DNA of 64,000 nt from GCA-2720975 sp964467985 (GCA_964467985.1 CAYXTP010000014.1:1-64000); one strand, 5' to 3'. Positions 17,841-27,477 are shown, counted from the stretch's first letter. Notes: generated by a model from the sequence alone, not told the origin. Numbers and translations: made by a program.

Positions 17841-18674
17841 CTACTGTCCCGTGAACTTCGGCGGGCGTTTGTCTTTGAAGGCCGCGATGCCCTCAGCCGC
17901 ATCCCCGGCCTCGAACAACCGCTGTTGCAGCTCGCGCTCTAGGGCGAGTCCTGATTCCAAGGGCAGGTCGGCCCCCGCTTGAACTGCGCGTTTGATTAGA
18001 CCGATGGCCCCAGAAGCCGCCCGTGGTGGGGTAAAAGACGTTGCCCAGTCCATCACCGCCCCGAGGAACGAGGCTTCATCATCAGCCTCAAACTGACGCT
18101 GGATCAGGCCCAGCGCTTGGGCTTCGTCATAATCGAATGTAGAGCCTTCGGCCATCAGGAGCAGTGCGTTGGATGCCCCCAGTAATCGGGTCAGACGTTG
18201 CGTGCCACCGGTTCCAGGTAGCACGCCGAGCTTCACCTCAGGCAGACCGCACTTGCCCGACCCACTGCGGGCAACACGGATGTCCGCCGCGAGAGCGACT
18301 TCAAGGCCTCCCCCCACGCAATGCCCACCAAGGGCCGCGATGACTAACTTGGGCGTGTTTTCTAGGCGCAGCAACGTCTCGTTCGCGTGCAGGCAGAACG
18401 AGTACTTGAAGCTGGGAGTCACCTCTCCGAGCATGGAAATGTCCGCGCCCGCGCAGAAAAACTTTTCCCCCTCTCCTGCCAGCACGATGACAGCCACCTC
18501 GTCATCAAAACGGGCGCGCAGGATCGCCTCGTCCAAGTCCAACATCATCTCGTGGCTGTACCCATTGGCAGGGGGGTTCCGCAATGAGATCAAGGCCACC
18601 TGATTGTGAGCCCCATAGGTCACAAGACCCCGGGGAAGAAGCTCGAGGGGGGGCAGAGAGGTGGGTGCGTCCAT
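17841..18674 (-). CDS. Enoyl-CoA hydratase/isomerase family protein
   Basis: A 277-residue crotonase-fold enzyme, probably hydrating 2-enoyl-CoA. Seen: the first oxyanion-hole segment KFFCAGADISMLGE, the second VIAALGGHCVGGGLEVALAADIRVA, and the Glu-bearing CGLPEVKLGVLPGTGGTQRL. Length and motifs are typical. It heads a tight gene run with the MDR oxidoreductase and the 3-hydroxyacyl-CoA dehydrogenase, consistent with fatty-acid or other acyl-CoA breakdown. No thiolase or acyl-CoA dehydrogenase lies next to it. Confidence 0.9.
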   Translation of the reverse strand: MDAPTSLPPLELLPRGLVTYGAHNQVALISLRNPPANGYSHEMMLDLDEAILRARFDDEVAVIVLAGEGEKFFCAGADISMLGEVTPSFKYSFCLHANETLLRLENTPKLVIAALGGHCVGGGLEVALAADIRVARSGSGKCGLPEVKLGVLPGTGGTQRLTRLLGASNALLLMAEGSTFDYDEAQALGLIQRQFEADDEASFLGAVMDWATSFTPPRAASGAIGLIKRAVQAGADLPLESGLALERELQQRLFEAGDAAEGIAAFKDKRPPKFTGQ

Positions 18675-18815
18675 GGGAGGACCCTGTCCGACAGAGTGCC
18701 GGTCTTGAGGGATGTCGATGCCAGCGGCAAGTTCGCCGCGACTCGGGCGAAGAGCCTAACGCATCCTCGACTGTTCCCCCATCCCTGCCGGGAGTCCCTA
18801 CTTGGCGGGCGACGA

Positions 18816-18836
18816 GGCCCCGGCGCACCCGGGGCC
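18816..18836 (-). terminator. GC-rich hairpin after the 18875-20326 gene
   Basis: GGCCCCGG and CCGGGGCC form a perfect 8-bp stem around a 5-base loop, starting about 40 bases after the minus-strand stop at 18875. No T-run follows, so it may be a terminator that needs help from Rho, or simply a structured 3' end. Confidence 0.4.
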
Positions 18837-18874
18837 CATCCGGATTCGAATGAATGCCGCCGAGCCCCTAGCCG

Positions 18875-20326
18875 TCAACGCGCCTTGGGAAGCCAGGCGA
18901 TGAACTCCGACTCGAGGTTGTCCATGTCCCGGTCCAGATCACTGAGTGGCATGTCGTAGATCCCAGCGAACACCTCTCCAAGCAACTCGGGGCTCTCGTT
19001 GAGGGCCATTTCGCGCAGCAACGTGGCGAAGGCCGTACCCGACTTGCTCGCTGAGCGCTTGCCTTTCACCTGCAGCCAGTGCATGAAACAGGATCGATAG
19101 GAGCGCAGGAATTCCAACTGATCGCCCAAGAAGTCCGTCTGGACCGACTCACTCGATGCCGCGGCGCCCAGGAAGGGCCCCTGCACGTTGAGTCTCGCGC
19201 GACCACTATCATTGAGCAGGGTGAACACTCCGCCGGTGGCTGCGGCCCCCTTCTTGTGCGACGGTTTCTGCATCGAGTTCTTCAGGACGCCTACAAAGTG
19301 GTCGGCTCCATGACGATCACGCCAGCGACTGTCAGCCATGTTCGGGGGCAGGATTCCTCCGTCCGGGTTACCGCCCGGTACGAACATCTCGCGGGCCGAG
19401 GTACGGCGCGCGCGCAGGTCCCCATCAACGCGAGTGCTGCACTCGCCGAACAGGTCGATGACCAGGTTCACGGCCAAAGAGCCGGCCAGTGAAGGCGGGA
19501 CCTTGTCACCGTAGTAGTTGGCAATCATCGAATTGATGGCGAGCTGCACGATCTGCTGCTCCATCCCGGTGGACGAACGGTAGTCCATGCTCATGCTGGC
19601 ACCCAGGTCACCCGGTCCCCGTCGAGTCCCCGCAAAACGGGTCGAGAGGATCTTCACATCGTCGATGTAGGTGTGGGTCCAGTCCGGTGCACTGGGGTCC
19701 CAGAAACTGCTCTGATGATGGGGATAGAGCCAACCTCCAAACGCAAGGAAGCGGCAGAAGTCGGTGCGATCCGGAATCAGCACGATGGGCTCGCGCGGGC
19801 CATTCTCACGTTCGAGGCCCAGCGAATTGCAGCGTTCCATCGAGAGAGCAAGGCGCCCACTGGCCTTGGTCACGGCGCTGCTCGCGCCGCTCACCGTTAG
19901 GACGTCGAGCTCGCCCTTGCCGATCTTCTTCTGCATCCGAGGCAGATCCCACTTGTCCGCCCACTTGGCCAGAGTCTTGGCGTCCTTGCTAGCCTCACGG
20001 CTATCGGTGCTGACGCCCTCGGTCCATTCGAGCCATTTGCCTTGGGCCCGCGCCAGGGCACCGACGAGACGCTGGTAATGGTCCAGGTCGTTCGCGCTGC
20101 GCACCGGGAAGTACAGATCGAACAGCCCAACACTGGCATGCAGGTAATTCTCTTCCAGTAGCTTGTGTAGGTCGAGCGTGTCAGGCGTGGCCTCTTCGAG
20201 ATGGTGATCCGAGAGGAAGCGCTGCGCGAGTGAATTGAAGTCGGGTCCTTGAACGGCTTGAGGCGATGCGGGAGCGATCGACGCAGCCAAGATTCCTGCG
20301 AGCAGGAGTGCGAGAGGGTTGTTCAT
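18875..20326 (-). CDS. Secreted hypothetical protein
   Basis: 483 residues from the ATG at 20326, which gives a signal peptide (MNNPLALLLAGILAASIAPA). An upstream in-frame start at 20416 would add an unlikely Pro/Arg-rich leader. The mature protein is mostly helical with no metal-binding or catalytic motif I recognise. Segments such as SVGLFDLYFPVRSANDLDHY and SRWRDRHGADHFVGVLKNSM look like a globular domain. It may be a planctomycete-specific exported protein. It is divergent from the radical SAM gene at 20686 across a 359-base region with strong inverted repeats. Confidence 0.75.
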   Translation of the reverse strand: MNNPLALLLAGILAASIAPASPQAVQGPDFNSLAQRFLSDHHLEEATPDTLDLHKLLEENYLHASVGLFDLYFPVRSANDLDHYQRLVGALARAQGKWLEWTEGVSTDSREASKDAKTLAKWADKWDLPRMQKKIGKGELDVLTVSGASSAVTKASGRLALSMERCNSLGLERENGPREPIVLIPDRTDFCRFLAFGGWLYPHHQSSFWDPSAPDWTHTYIDDVKILSTRFAGTRRGPGDLGASMSMDYRSSTGMEQQIVQLAINSMIANYYGDKVPPSLAGSLAVNLVIDLFGECSTRVDGDLRARRTSAREMFVPGGNPDGGILPPNMADSRWRDRHGADHFVGVLKNSMQKPSHKKGAAATGGVFTLLNDSGRARLNVQGPFLGAAASSESVQTDFLGDQLEFLRSYRSCFMHWLQVKGKRSASKSGTAFATLLREMALNESPELLGEVFAGIYDMPLSDLDRDMDNLESEFIAWLPKAR

Positions 20327-20685
20327 ATCAGCGGAACGACCAGGGGAGAGTCGTTCGGGGATGCGCTGGGGGGGAACAGCTGGGATTGGGGAGTGAATGA
20401 GCCGAGGGAACGCCACGGGACTCTTGCGACCTAGCCGAATTCCTAATTCGACCGAACGTTTCGGCTAGTGCTTTCCCCAGTACGCTGAGGCCCAGCGTCC
20501 ATTCTCGCGCCTACCGTTCACTAACAATGCGAATATTTACGATGTTGCAATTCATGCCCAACACAGTCCTTGCACTTCCGCCGTCTGGAATTCCAAACAG
20601 GGTGCCCTGCGAGGCGCACTCCAGGGCCTCACACGCTAGTCCAGCGCGGGGATCCAACGTGGCCTCTTGGAGATAGGATGCCCCC
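20327..20685. other. Divergent regulatory region
   Basis: No gene is visible. The region holds the inverted-repeat cluster at 20431-20468 and an AT-rich patch near 20520-20565, unusual for this genome. On the minus strand TTGCAA and TTGTTA occur 17 bases apart there, a plausible promoter for the 18875-20326 gene, with a long 5' leader that would include the inverted repeat. Confidence 0.4.
20431..20468. repeat. Nested inverted repeats, operator or leader hairpin candidate
   Basis: CTAGCCGAA at 20431-20439 is matched perfectly by TTCGGCTAG at 20460-20468. Overlapping the left arm is a second perfect repeat, CGAATT-CCT-AATTCG. The nesting would allow two alternative structures in RNA, or a dimeric protein site in DNA. 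Confidence 0.55.
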
Positions 20686-22596
20686 ATGGTGCCCCACCTC
20701 CCTACCTCCCCCGAGGAAATGCGAGCCCTCGGTTGGGACGCCGCAGACGTTCTCTTCGTGAGCGGTGACGCCTATGTGGATCACCCTTCGTTTGCGGCCG
20801 CGATCTTGGGCAGACGACTCCTGGCAGAGGGTCTGCGGGTCGCCGTCCTGGCCCAGCCCGACTGGCGCAGCGCCGACGCCTGGCGAGCCATGGGCCGCCC
20901 CCGGATTTGTTGCGCGGTGAGTGCCGGCAACATGGACTCGATGTTGAATCACTACACAGCGAGTCGCAAGCGCCGCAACGAAGACGCCTACTCGCCCGGC
21001 GGGCAGATTGGGTTGAGGCCTGACCGGGCCACGGGGGTCTACGCCCAGCGTTGCCGAGAGGCCTTCCCCGGCTTGCCCATCTTGGCTGGAGGCGTCGAAG
21101 CCTCTTTGAGACGGGTGGCTCACTACGACTATTGGTCCGACCAAGTGCGACCGAGCGTCTTGATCTCCAGCAAGGCCGATCTCGTGGGTTATGGGATGGG
21201 CGAGGAGTTCCTGATGATCGCGTCCAAGCGACTGCAATCAGGAGAGTCCGTCGAACAGTTGCGCGACATGCGCGGCGCGGCCTACCTGCTGGGCAAGACT
21301 GAGGCGCTGCCTGATCACAAGTTCGATGAGTATCGAGGGACTGGACAGACGATCGCTCTTCCGAGTTTCGAGGACGTGCGCAGCGACCCGGTGAAATTCG
21401 CGCGCATGACTCACCGCGTCCACCTCGAGACCAACCCGCAAAACGCCGTCCGACTGACTCAGCAACACGGAGACCGCACGGTGGTGATCAACCCCCCGCG
21501 CCTCTCCCCTTCTCAGGCCGAGCTCGACCTCGCCTACGACCAACCATTCACGCGCGCACCGCATCCCAGCTACAGTGAGCCCATCCCGGCCCACACGATG
21601 ATTCGGGACTCGGTCACCATCATGCGCGGCTGCTTTGGTGGCTGCACCTTCTGCTCCATCACCCTGCATCAGGGCCGCCAGATCCAGAGTCGGTCGGAGG
21701 CCTCCGTGCTTGGCGAGGTGCAAGCCCTGGGTCGGGATCGCCAGTTCAAGGGCACGCTCAGCGACCTGGGGGGGCCGACGGCCAACATGTACCGCATGGG
21801 TTGTTCCAAGCCCGAGGTCGAGGCGATTTGTCGGCGGCTGTCCTGCGTACACCCCACGGTCTGCAAGCTCCTCGACACAGATCATGGGCCAACGAAGGAT
21901 CTCATGGCCAAGTCCCGCAAGGTGCCCGGCATCCGACGCGTCCATGTGGCGTCGGGAGTTCGCATGGACCTCGCAAGCGCCGACCCCGAGTACCTCGAGG
22001 ACCTAGCGCGCCACCATGTGGGTGGGCACTTGAAGGTGGCTCCCGAGCATGTTTCCAAGTCCGTCCTCGATCTGATGAAGAAACCCGACGTGGGGTCCTT
22101 CGACGAATTTGCCCAGGGTTTTGAGGCGGCCTCCAAGCGGGCGGGCAAGGAACAGTACCTGGTCCCCTACTTCATCTCTGGACATCCTGGATCAGGGGTT
22201 GAGGAGATGATCGAGTTGGCCGTCTTCCTCAAGCAACGCGGATACAAACCACTGCAGGTCCAGGACTTCATCCCTGCTCCCATGGATGTAGCCACGTGCA
22301 TGTACCACACCGGGCTCGACCCATTGACCATGCAGCCGGTCAAGGTGGCCAAGCACCTGCGGGACCGCAAACTACAACGGGCGCTGATGCAGTTCTTCCT
22401 GCCGGAGAATCACGCGCAGGTCCGGAAGGTTCTACGCGAGCAGGGCCGAGATGACCTGATTGGATCGGGGCCTGAGTGCCTCGTTCCACGCGGGTCGGGA
22501 TCGAGATCTGAAACCAGTGCGCGCCAGGGGGCCCGACGCTCGACTAGGCGCACTCGTAAAGGGAGCGGGCGTCGCGACGATTCGCGCTCGCGCTGA
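20686..22596 (+). CDS. ygiQ: YgiQ-family radical SAM protein
   Basis: 636 residues. The N-terminal region (MVPHLPTSPEEMRALGWDAADVLFVSGDAYVDHPSF) is the YgiQ-specific extension. The radical SAM core has CFGGCTFC with Cys316, Cys320 and Cys323 for the 4Fe-4S cluster, followed by SITLHQGRQIQSRS. Later blocks such as LKVAPEHVS and LVPYFISGHPGS are typical of the family. The C-terminal 40 residues are Arg/Ser/Gly-rich and disordered. The family is conserved but its reaction is not established. A ferredoxin gene lies convergent and only 11 bases away, a possible electron donor. Confidence 0.92.
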   Translation: MVPHLPTSPEEMRALGWDAADVLFVSGDAYVDHPSFAAAILGRRLLAEGLRVAVLAQPDWRSADAWRAMGRPRICCAVSAGNMDSMLNHYTASRKRRNEDAYSPGGQIGLRPDRATGVYAQRCREAFPGLPILAGGVEASLRRVAHYDYWSDQVRPSVLISSKADLVGYGMGEEFLMIASKRLQSGESVEQLRDMRGAAYLLGKTEALPDHKFDEYRGTGQTIALPSFEDVRSDPVKFARMTHRVHLETNPQNAVRLTQQHGDRTVVINPPRLSPSQAELDLAYDQPFTRAPHPSYSEPIPAHTMIRDSVTIMRGCFGGCTFCSITLHQGRQIQSRSEASVLGEVQALGRDRQFKGTLSDLGGPTANMYRMGCSKPEVEAICRRLSCVHPTVCKLLDTDHGPTKDLMAKSRKVPGIRRVHVASGVRMDLASADPEYLEDLARHHVGGHLKVAPEHVSKSVLDLMKKPDVGSFDEFAQGFEAASKRAGKEQYLVPYFISGHPGSGVEEMIELAVFLKQRGYKPLQVQDFIPAPMDVATCMYHTGLDPLTMQPVKVAKHLRDRKLQRALMQFFLPENHAQVRKVLREQGRDDLIGSGPECLVPRGSGSRSETSARQGARRSTRRTRKGSGRRDDSRSR

Positions 22597-22607
22597 TCTA
22601 CCGGGGA

Positions 22608-22946
22608 TCAGCCCGAGAAGGCCTCGTCGGAGAGGTGCTCGCGCTTCTCCTCCACGTCCTTCCACTCATCTGCATCGGGAAGCGGATCCTTCTGCTCGCT
22701 GATCTCGGGCCAGACGGCAGCGAACTTGGCGTTCAGCTCGATGTAGGGCTCCCATTTCTCAGGCAGTTCCGTTTCCTCAAAAATCGCCTCGGCCGGACAT
22801 TCGGGGACACAGGCGCCACAGTCGATGCACTCGTCGGGATTGATCGCGAGGAAGTTCTCTCCCTCCACGAAGCAGTCAACGGGACACACATCCACACAGT
22901 CGGTGAACTTGCACTTGACGCAGGGCTCGGCGACGACGTAGGTCAT
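22608..22946 (-). CDS. fdxA: Seven-iron ferredoxin (FdxA type)
   Basis: 112 residues with MTYVVAEPCVKCKFTDCVDV at the start. Cysteines at 9, 12, 17, 21, 25, 40, 43, 46 and 50 match the 3Fe-4S plus 4Fe-4S pattern of FdxA, including the CIDCGACVPECP cluster motif. The C-terminal 55 residues are a helical acidic extension (KWEPYIELNAKFAAVWPEIS) seen in this subfamily. It is a small soluble electron carrier. It lies downstream of an aminotransferase on the same strand (138-base gap). Confidence 0.95.
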   Translation of the reverse strand: MTYVVAEPCVKCKFTDCVDVCPVDCFVEGENFLAINPDECIDCGACVPECPAEAIFEETELPEKWEPYIELNAKFAAVWPEISEQKDPLPDADEWKDVEEKREHLSDEAFSG

Positions 22947-23084
22947 GATTGGGGCGGATCAGGAGATCCAAGATGAGGGTCTAGGAGAAGGGAACGTGCA
23001 TGCGCTCCGGGAACAGGGGGTGAGCATAGCGAGCGCGGGGTAGAAGGGCGAGCCCTTGTTTGCCGCCGCAGCGCGCCGAGCTGT

Positions 23085-24326
23085 CTAGCTCTCGCCTTGA
23101 ATCGCCACAGCCAAGACCTGGGTGAGGCGCGGCAGATCGGTCATGGGCGTGGCGCACAGGGCCACCCGCACCGCCCCATCCATGGGGACGACAAAAACGC
23201 CCTTCTCCCGCGCGCGGGCGGCTGTCTGCTTGGCGTCGGGTGTGAACACCGCCACAAAGAAGCCCCCTTCGTAGCGAGGAGTTTTCAGCCCCAGCTGTGC
23301 GGCCTTCTGGTTGAAGAGTGCCACGCGCTCTCCGAGCAGGACTTTCACCTGTTCTCGCTCGCGAGCGACCCGCTCCCTCAAGCCCGAGTCTGTTAGCAAC
23401 TCCGTAACGGCGAGAAGCCCAGCGTGGTTGCAATTGGACCACACGCCACGGCAAGAATACGACATGGCGTTCGACATACGCTGCCGTTCGTCTGGGTCCA
23501 GAGTCACGCCAAGCAGCCCACCCACGCGGGCTCCGTACTGCAAGAACGACTTCGAAGCGCTCCAAGCCACCAGCAGCGTGATCTGCTCGGCCACGGCCTC
23601 CAGTGGCGCGACCCAGCTTGCCGCCTTGCCGTAGTGGGCATAGGCCAAATCGAGCATGAACGTCACGGGTCCCTTGGAACTGGCCTCGGCCAAGATCTGG
23701 GCGACTCCTTCCCATTCGGCCACGTCCAGCGAGTAGCCGGTGGGGTTATGGCAAGGGAAGTTGAAAATGATGAGGGCCCGCTCCTGACGCTGCATCAAGT
23801 CGCCTAGGGCGGTTCGAAAGGCCTCAAGGTGAAAGGTCCCCTGCTGGGAGAACATCTCAAAGGTCTCGACCGACCGACCGGCGTGGTCCGCGATGATGCG
23901 ATAGGGACTCCAGTAGTAACTGGTGGTCAGCAGGGCCTCCCCCGGTTGCACGTAGTTGACGACGGCGTGGTGTAGCGCGCCCGTGCCCCCGGCGGTCGCC
24001 ACGGCCACGGCGCTCTGCGCCAAGGAACTCGCGCCAAAGACATCGCGAATAATCGCTTCAGTGAAGATCCGATCACCTGCGATAGGCGCGTAGGAAGCCG
24101 CGGCGCGGGCGGGCACCGCTCCCAACGCATCAAAGACCGAGGGCATAATGGCCAGTTGGCCATCGTCTTCGGTCAACACGCCCAGGGTGGCGTTGATGAT
24201 GTCCTCCCCCTCGGCAGCCCGACGCTCGGCTTCAGCATTGAGAGCAAAAATGGGGTCGTCGTCCGGACGTTGCGAAGCGCTGGGAATCAGGCTGGACATT
24301 CGGGATGCGCTAGTGGTCTGGCTCAT
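23085..24326 (-). CDS. Class I PLP-dependent aminotransferase
   Basis: 413 residues if translation starts at 24326 (MSQTTSASRMSS); the ATG at 24299 is also reasonable. Class I/II features are visible: FNFPCHNPTGYSL with the NPTG motif, DLAYAHYGKAA, the PLP-binding lysine in AWSASKSFLQYGAR, and a late Arg in GAVRVALC for the substrate carboxylate. It resembles the aromatic/aspartate aminotransferase group. Substrate specificity cannot be told. The gene sits between a secreted protein and FdxA. Confidence 0.9.
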   Translation of the reverse strand: MSQTTSASRMSSLIPSASQRPDDDPIFALNAEAERRAAEGEDIINATLGVLTEDDGQLAIMPSVFDALGAVPARAAASYAPIAGDRIFTEAIIRDVFGASSLAQSAVAVATAGGTGALHHAVVNYVQPGEALLTTSYYWSPYRIIADHAGRSVETFEMFSQQGTFHLEAFRTALGDLMQRQERALIIFNFPCHNPTGYSLDVAEWEGVAQILAEASSKGPVTFMLDLAYAHYGKAASWVAPLEAVAEQITLLVAWSASKSFLQYGARVGGLLGVTLDPDERQRMSNAMSYSCRGVWSNCNHAGLLAVTELLTDSGLRERVAREREQVKVLLGERVALFNQKAAQLGLKTPRYEGGFFVAVFTPDAKQTAARAREKGVFVVPMDGAVRVALCATPMTDLPRLTQVLAVAIQGES

Positions 24327-24439
24327 GGTTTCGGCGGGGCAGGTGCGCCCATGATAAGCGCTGGAGGCCCCTGACGCCTGCCATTGCTGGCTGAAGCCAG
24401 GATTCGAGGTCCGGCCTTGCGACATCAGCACAAGGGCCG

Positions 24440-24453
24440 GGGAGCCGGCTCCC
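24440..24453. terminator. 14-bp perfect palindrome after the 24471-25769 gene
   Basis: GGGAGCCGGCTCCC is fully self-complementary and starts 17 bases past the minus-strand stop at 24471. It sits between that gene and the aminotransferase start. It could be a terminator stem with a tight loop or a protein-binding site. There is no T-run. Confidence 0.35.
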
Positions 24454-24470
24454 GGAGGCCTGACGGACCG

Positions 24471-25769
24471 CTAGCCGTCCTCGAACTCGGGGGGCCGCCA
24501 GCCGGTCAGGACCCACGCGGCGTAGGCCTCGCGTTGGTCCAGTGGGCGTCCAGTGAAACTGCGCTGGTCCCAGTGCATGATCCCGCGCAGGGCCAGGAAG
24601 CGGTCGAAGTAGCGTTGCGACACGCCGCGTCCCGCCGTGAAGTCGAGGCAGATGCCCAGGGAGAAATTCAGCCCGGGATGGGCCGGAGCGGCCGCCAACC
24701 CTTCGATGCCAGAATTGACCGCCATCCGGTAGCGATCTGTTGCGCGCACTCCTCCGATCTCCCCCCCGGTAGACCCGGTGGTCTGAAAGGGCACGAGCAA
24801 GTTCATTTCCCGGTTCGAGCGCTGACCTTTTTCCCAGGCCGCCCGGCGCTCGGCGAGGGCCGCCACATGGGCCAGGTCGAAACGCGGGGTGAAGAGGCCC
24901 TGTTCCAGACGGCGCGCTGACCTGCGAGCCGCCGCATCAAGCAGGTCCACGAGTTCCCCGATCCGAGGCACGTCCCCCACAGCAAGGGCCTGGGCCAGCT
25001 CGAGAACTTCTGGCTGGTCTTCTCCATCCATGTCCACAGCGGACTGATGCAGGGCCTCCAGGTCCAGTCGCAACGCTCGCAAGCGCGCCGCCGCCAAGTC
25101 CGCCTGGGTAGCCAGTGTGATCAGGGTTGGTCCCCTTTCTAGTGCAGCGAGACCGTGGGTGTGTGCGCTGAAGATACGCAGGGTCCCGGGCAAGAGCGAT
25201 AGATCCAACTCCACGCCCTCCAGGATGTGGGCCCGCACCCGGAAACGGTCGTCGGACACCAAGCGCGCGAAGGCCAGGGCCTGCGTTGGGGTGTAGGTGA
25301 TGTTGGGCGCCTGCAACAGCTCGCCGAAGCGCGCAGCCAGGGCCTCGAGTTCGCGGCCCAGGCTCGGATCGGCCATGGGTGGCGAAGACCCGGGAGCGGG
25401 CCGGGGCAGAAGATCGAAGTAGCCCAGCTCGGCGTACCGGGTGCGTGCGAGGGCGGCCAGAATCTGAACCTGAGTCGCGCTCTCCAACATGCCCCCCACG
25501 AACTCGATGTCCGCAGGAGCCTTGCTGCGCATGAGGTCGCTCACCTGCTCCGGCTCGAGTGCGCTTCCAAATCCACGTGCGCCGTCCGGAGCCAAGTTCC
25601 AGGGGATCTCAGTCGGCGGCCGCTCTGGTTCCTGGATCGGGGTTGCACTCGATGCGGCAGCCAGCAACAGGACTAGACCCGTGCTTCGGTAGCCGGTCTC
25701 TAGAAACCCCGCCCCTAGGATCCCCGTGGTGTGAGGCGGGTGAGTGGCGATTGAGCGGCAAGCGAGCAT
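24471..25769 (-). CDS. Exported hypothetical helical protein
   Basis: 432 residues from ATG 25769; the frame is open up to 26096 but that part is Pro/Arg/Ser-rich and unlike protein. The N-terminus contains RSTGLVLLLAAASSATPIQE, a signal peptide preceded by about 25 residues. The body is long amphipathic helices (ELEALAARFGELLQ, QADLAAARLRALRLDLEALH, LVDLLDAAARRSARRLEQG) and it ends with FDRFLALRGIMHWDQRSFTG. The family is unknown to me. It follows the repeat-containing HhH protein by 91 bases and may be part of the same transcript. Confidence 0.68.
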   Translation of the reverse strand: MLACRSIATHPPHTTGILGAGFLETGYRSTGLVLLLAAASSATPIQEPERPPTEIPWNLAPDGARGFGSALEPEQVSDLMRSKAPADIEFVGGMLESATQVQILAALARTRYAELGYFDLLPRPAPGSSPPMADPSLGRELEALAARFGELLQAPNITYTPTQALAFARLVSDDRFRVRAHILEGVELDLSLLPGTLRIFSAHTHGLAALERGPTLITLATQADLAAARLRALRLDLEALHQSAVDMDGEDQPEVLELAQALAVGDVPRIGELVDLLDAAARRSARRLEQGLFTPRFDLAHVAALAERRAAWEKGQRSNREMNLLVPFQTTGSTGGEIGGVRATDRYRMAVNSGIEGLAAAPAHPGLNFSLGICLDFTAGRGVSQRYFDRFLALRGIMHWDQRSFTGRPLDQREAYAAWVLTGWRPPEFEDG

Positions 25770-25860
25770 TGGAGCTGTGGATGGGCCGCAGGGAGTAGCC
25801 CCGGTCCACAGATGAGTTTCGCCCGCTCGGGCGGGACCTGGAAGGGTAAATCGGGCCGGT

Positions 25861-27428
25861 CTAGGCGAAGGGGCCGCCGACACCGTCCTGATCCGGACGG
25901 ATCGACGCTCGGCCCTCACCCCTGTCCGCCGTCTCGGCAGGGTCACCCTGGTCGTCGGGGAACCTGCCTGTAGGGCCCACGACGTCGAAACCTGAGAGGT
26001 CGAAGTTCCAGGACAGCGGGCGATCGGTGGACTGGACCTCGGGAGCCCGAGGAGGGGAGGGCACGGGGCTGACGACTTCAGCTTGCGTGGGCTCACTCTC
26101 CTCTGGCTCGGCAGGAAAATGCACTTCGAGGGGCTTGGTCAGGGTGCGCCCAGAGTCTTGGGCCCACGGAGTGCTGTACCCGGACGACGTCGGTATCTGC
26201 GCTTCGGGTGCCGGGATGATCTTGGAAGGCTCGCCATGAGCAGGACGCGACGGCTCGACGGGCGGCTCTTCTGCAACCGGGGTGGCCCCAGTCTGGGTGG
26301 CCCCAGTCTGGGTGGCCCCAGTTTGGGTAGCCCCAGTCTGGGTAGCCCCAGTCTGGGNNNNNNNNNNNNNNNNNNNNNNNNNNNNNNNNNNNNNNNNNNN
26401 NNNNNNNNNNNNNNNNNNNNNNNNNNNNNNNNNNNNNNNNNNNNNNNNNNNNNNNNNTGGGTAGCCCCAGTCTGGGTAGCCCCAGTCTGGGGTTCCCAGA
26501 ACTTGCGAGCTGAGACCGGATCTTCGTCGATCGAGTCAGCGGCGGGTCTCTGAACTCCTTCGCTCTGCTGTGCGGCATCCCTGCTGACTTGTTGGCCACC
26601 GAAGGATAGCGAGACGGTAGATGCTTTGGCCTTCACGCTAGACCCCTGCTCCTCGGAATCTGGTTCACCGGCGCTGGGAACGACGGGTTGGGCAGCGCGG
26701 GCAATGAACTGCATGCGACGTGCATTGGCATAGGTCACGCCAAGCAGTCCTGCCAAACGCAGTGGGTCGGCGTCCACTAGGTCGGTCAGGGACAGGATGC
26801 TCGCTTGAGCGAGCACGGCAATCCCCGCTTCATTCAGACCTTCGACTGCACCGGCGTTGATGCTGGACTCCAGTGCATCGGGGGTCGCGGAATCGCGGGG
26901 TTCATTCGCCGCAATTCGCGCAGCTGGATCCTCGGGCCAGAGTGGGCCGCGCTCCCTTTCCGCCCCCGGCCCAGTCGAGAGCACGTCGACGTTCACGTTC
27001 TCCATGGCGGTCGATTCGGCCGGTTCGACGATTCCTTCCGTGCCAACTTTCGTTGGCGCCTCCGCCGCCGGTGTTTCGTCTGACCAATGGTCCAGAACAC
27101 GACCGAGGATGGCCTGGTCTCGCCGATCCAAGTTGCCCTGATCCAAGAAGCTCTGGGGAACAATTCCAGGTACGACGCCGGGGGTCGTGCATATCTGCGG
27201 TGTCTCTTCTGAATCGTCGAGTACGCCATCTTCCAGCCGCACGCTCAAGCCGCGAGCCTCTTTGAGAAGTCGCCTAGCCACGGCCGGAGGCACCTCAAGT
27301 AGAGTCGCAAGGTCGACGGCTTCGTAGGCCTCAACGGCCTCTAGCGAATCACAGCCCGCGCGACGCAGGCGCTTGAGCGTTGCAGGGCCGTCGGCGTGCA
27401 ACGTGCAGAGTAGGGCGAGGGATTCCAT
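25861..27428 (-). CDS. Helix-hairpin-helix protein with TQTGA pentapeptide repeat (assembly gap inside)
   Basis: The start is ATG 27428 (MESLALLCTLHADGPATLKR). Two HhH-like regions are seen: the N-terminal one (LKRLRRAGCDSLEAVEAYEAVDL) and a second one (LTDLVDADPLRLAGLLGVTYANARRM), the fold used for DNA or nucleoprotein contact. Between and after them the chain is acidic and disordered. A 15-bp repeat encoding TQTGA then enters the 100-N gap. After the gap the repeats continue in another frame and lead through PVAEEPPVEPSRPAHGEP to an acidic tail ending at TAG 25861. The frames join only if the real gap length is 2 modulo 3, so one gene is split by a placeholder gap. It lies 49 bases after a ParA gene. 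Confidence 0.75.
26279..26495. repeat. 15-bp coding tandem repeat (TQTGA) with 100-N gap
   Basis: On the plus strand the unit is GGGTAGCCCCAGTCT, with a GGGTGG variant. Five copies precede the gap and two follow it; N fills 26358-26457. The coding strand encodes Thr-Gln-Thr-Gly-Ala. The true copy number is unknown because the gap length is a placeholder. Confidence 0.9.
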
Positions 27429-27477
27429 TCGAGCTCTCGGGGTAGGTGGTTTGAGAATGGGCTGGTTGGATCGGTGG

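Noticed and set aside
18675..18874. In-frame continuation beyond the TGA of the 18875-20326 gene toward the enoyl-CoA hydratase start
   Set aside because: The frame is Pro/Arg/Gly-rich without protein-like periodicity, and the GC hairpin there has no UGA-appropriate spacing.
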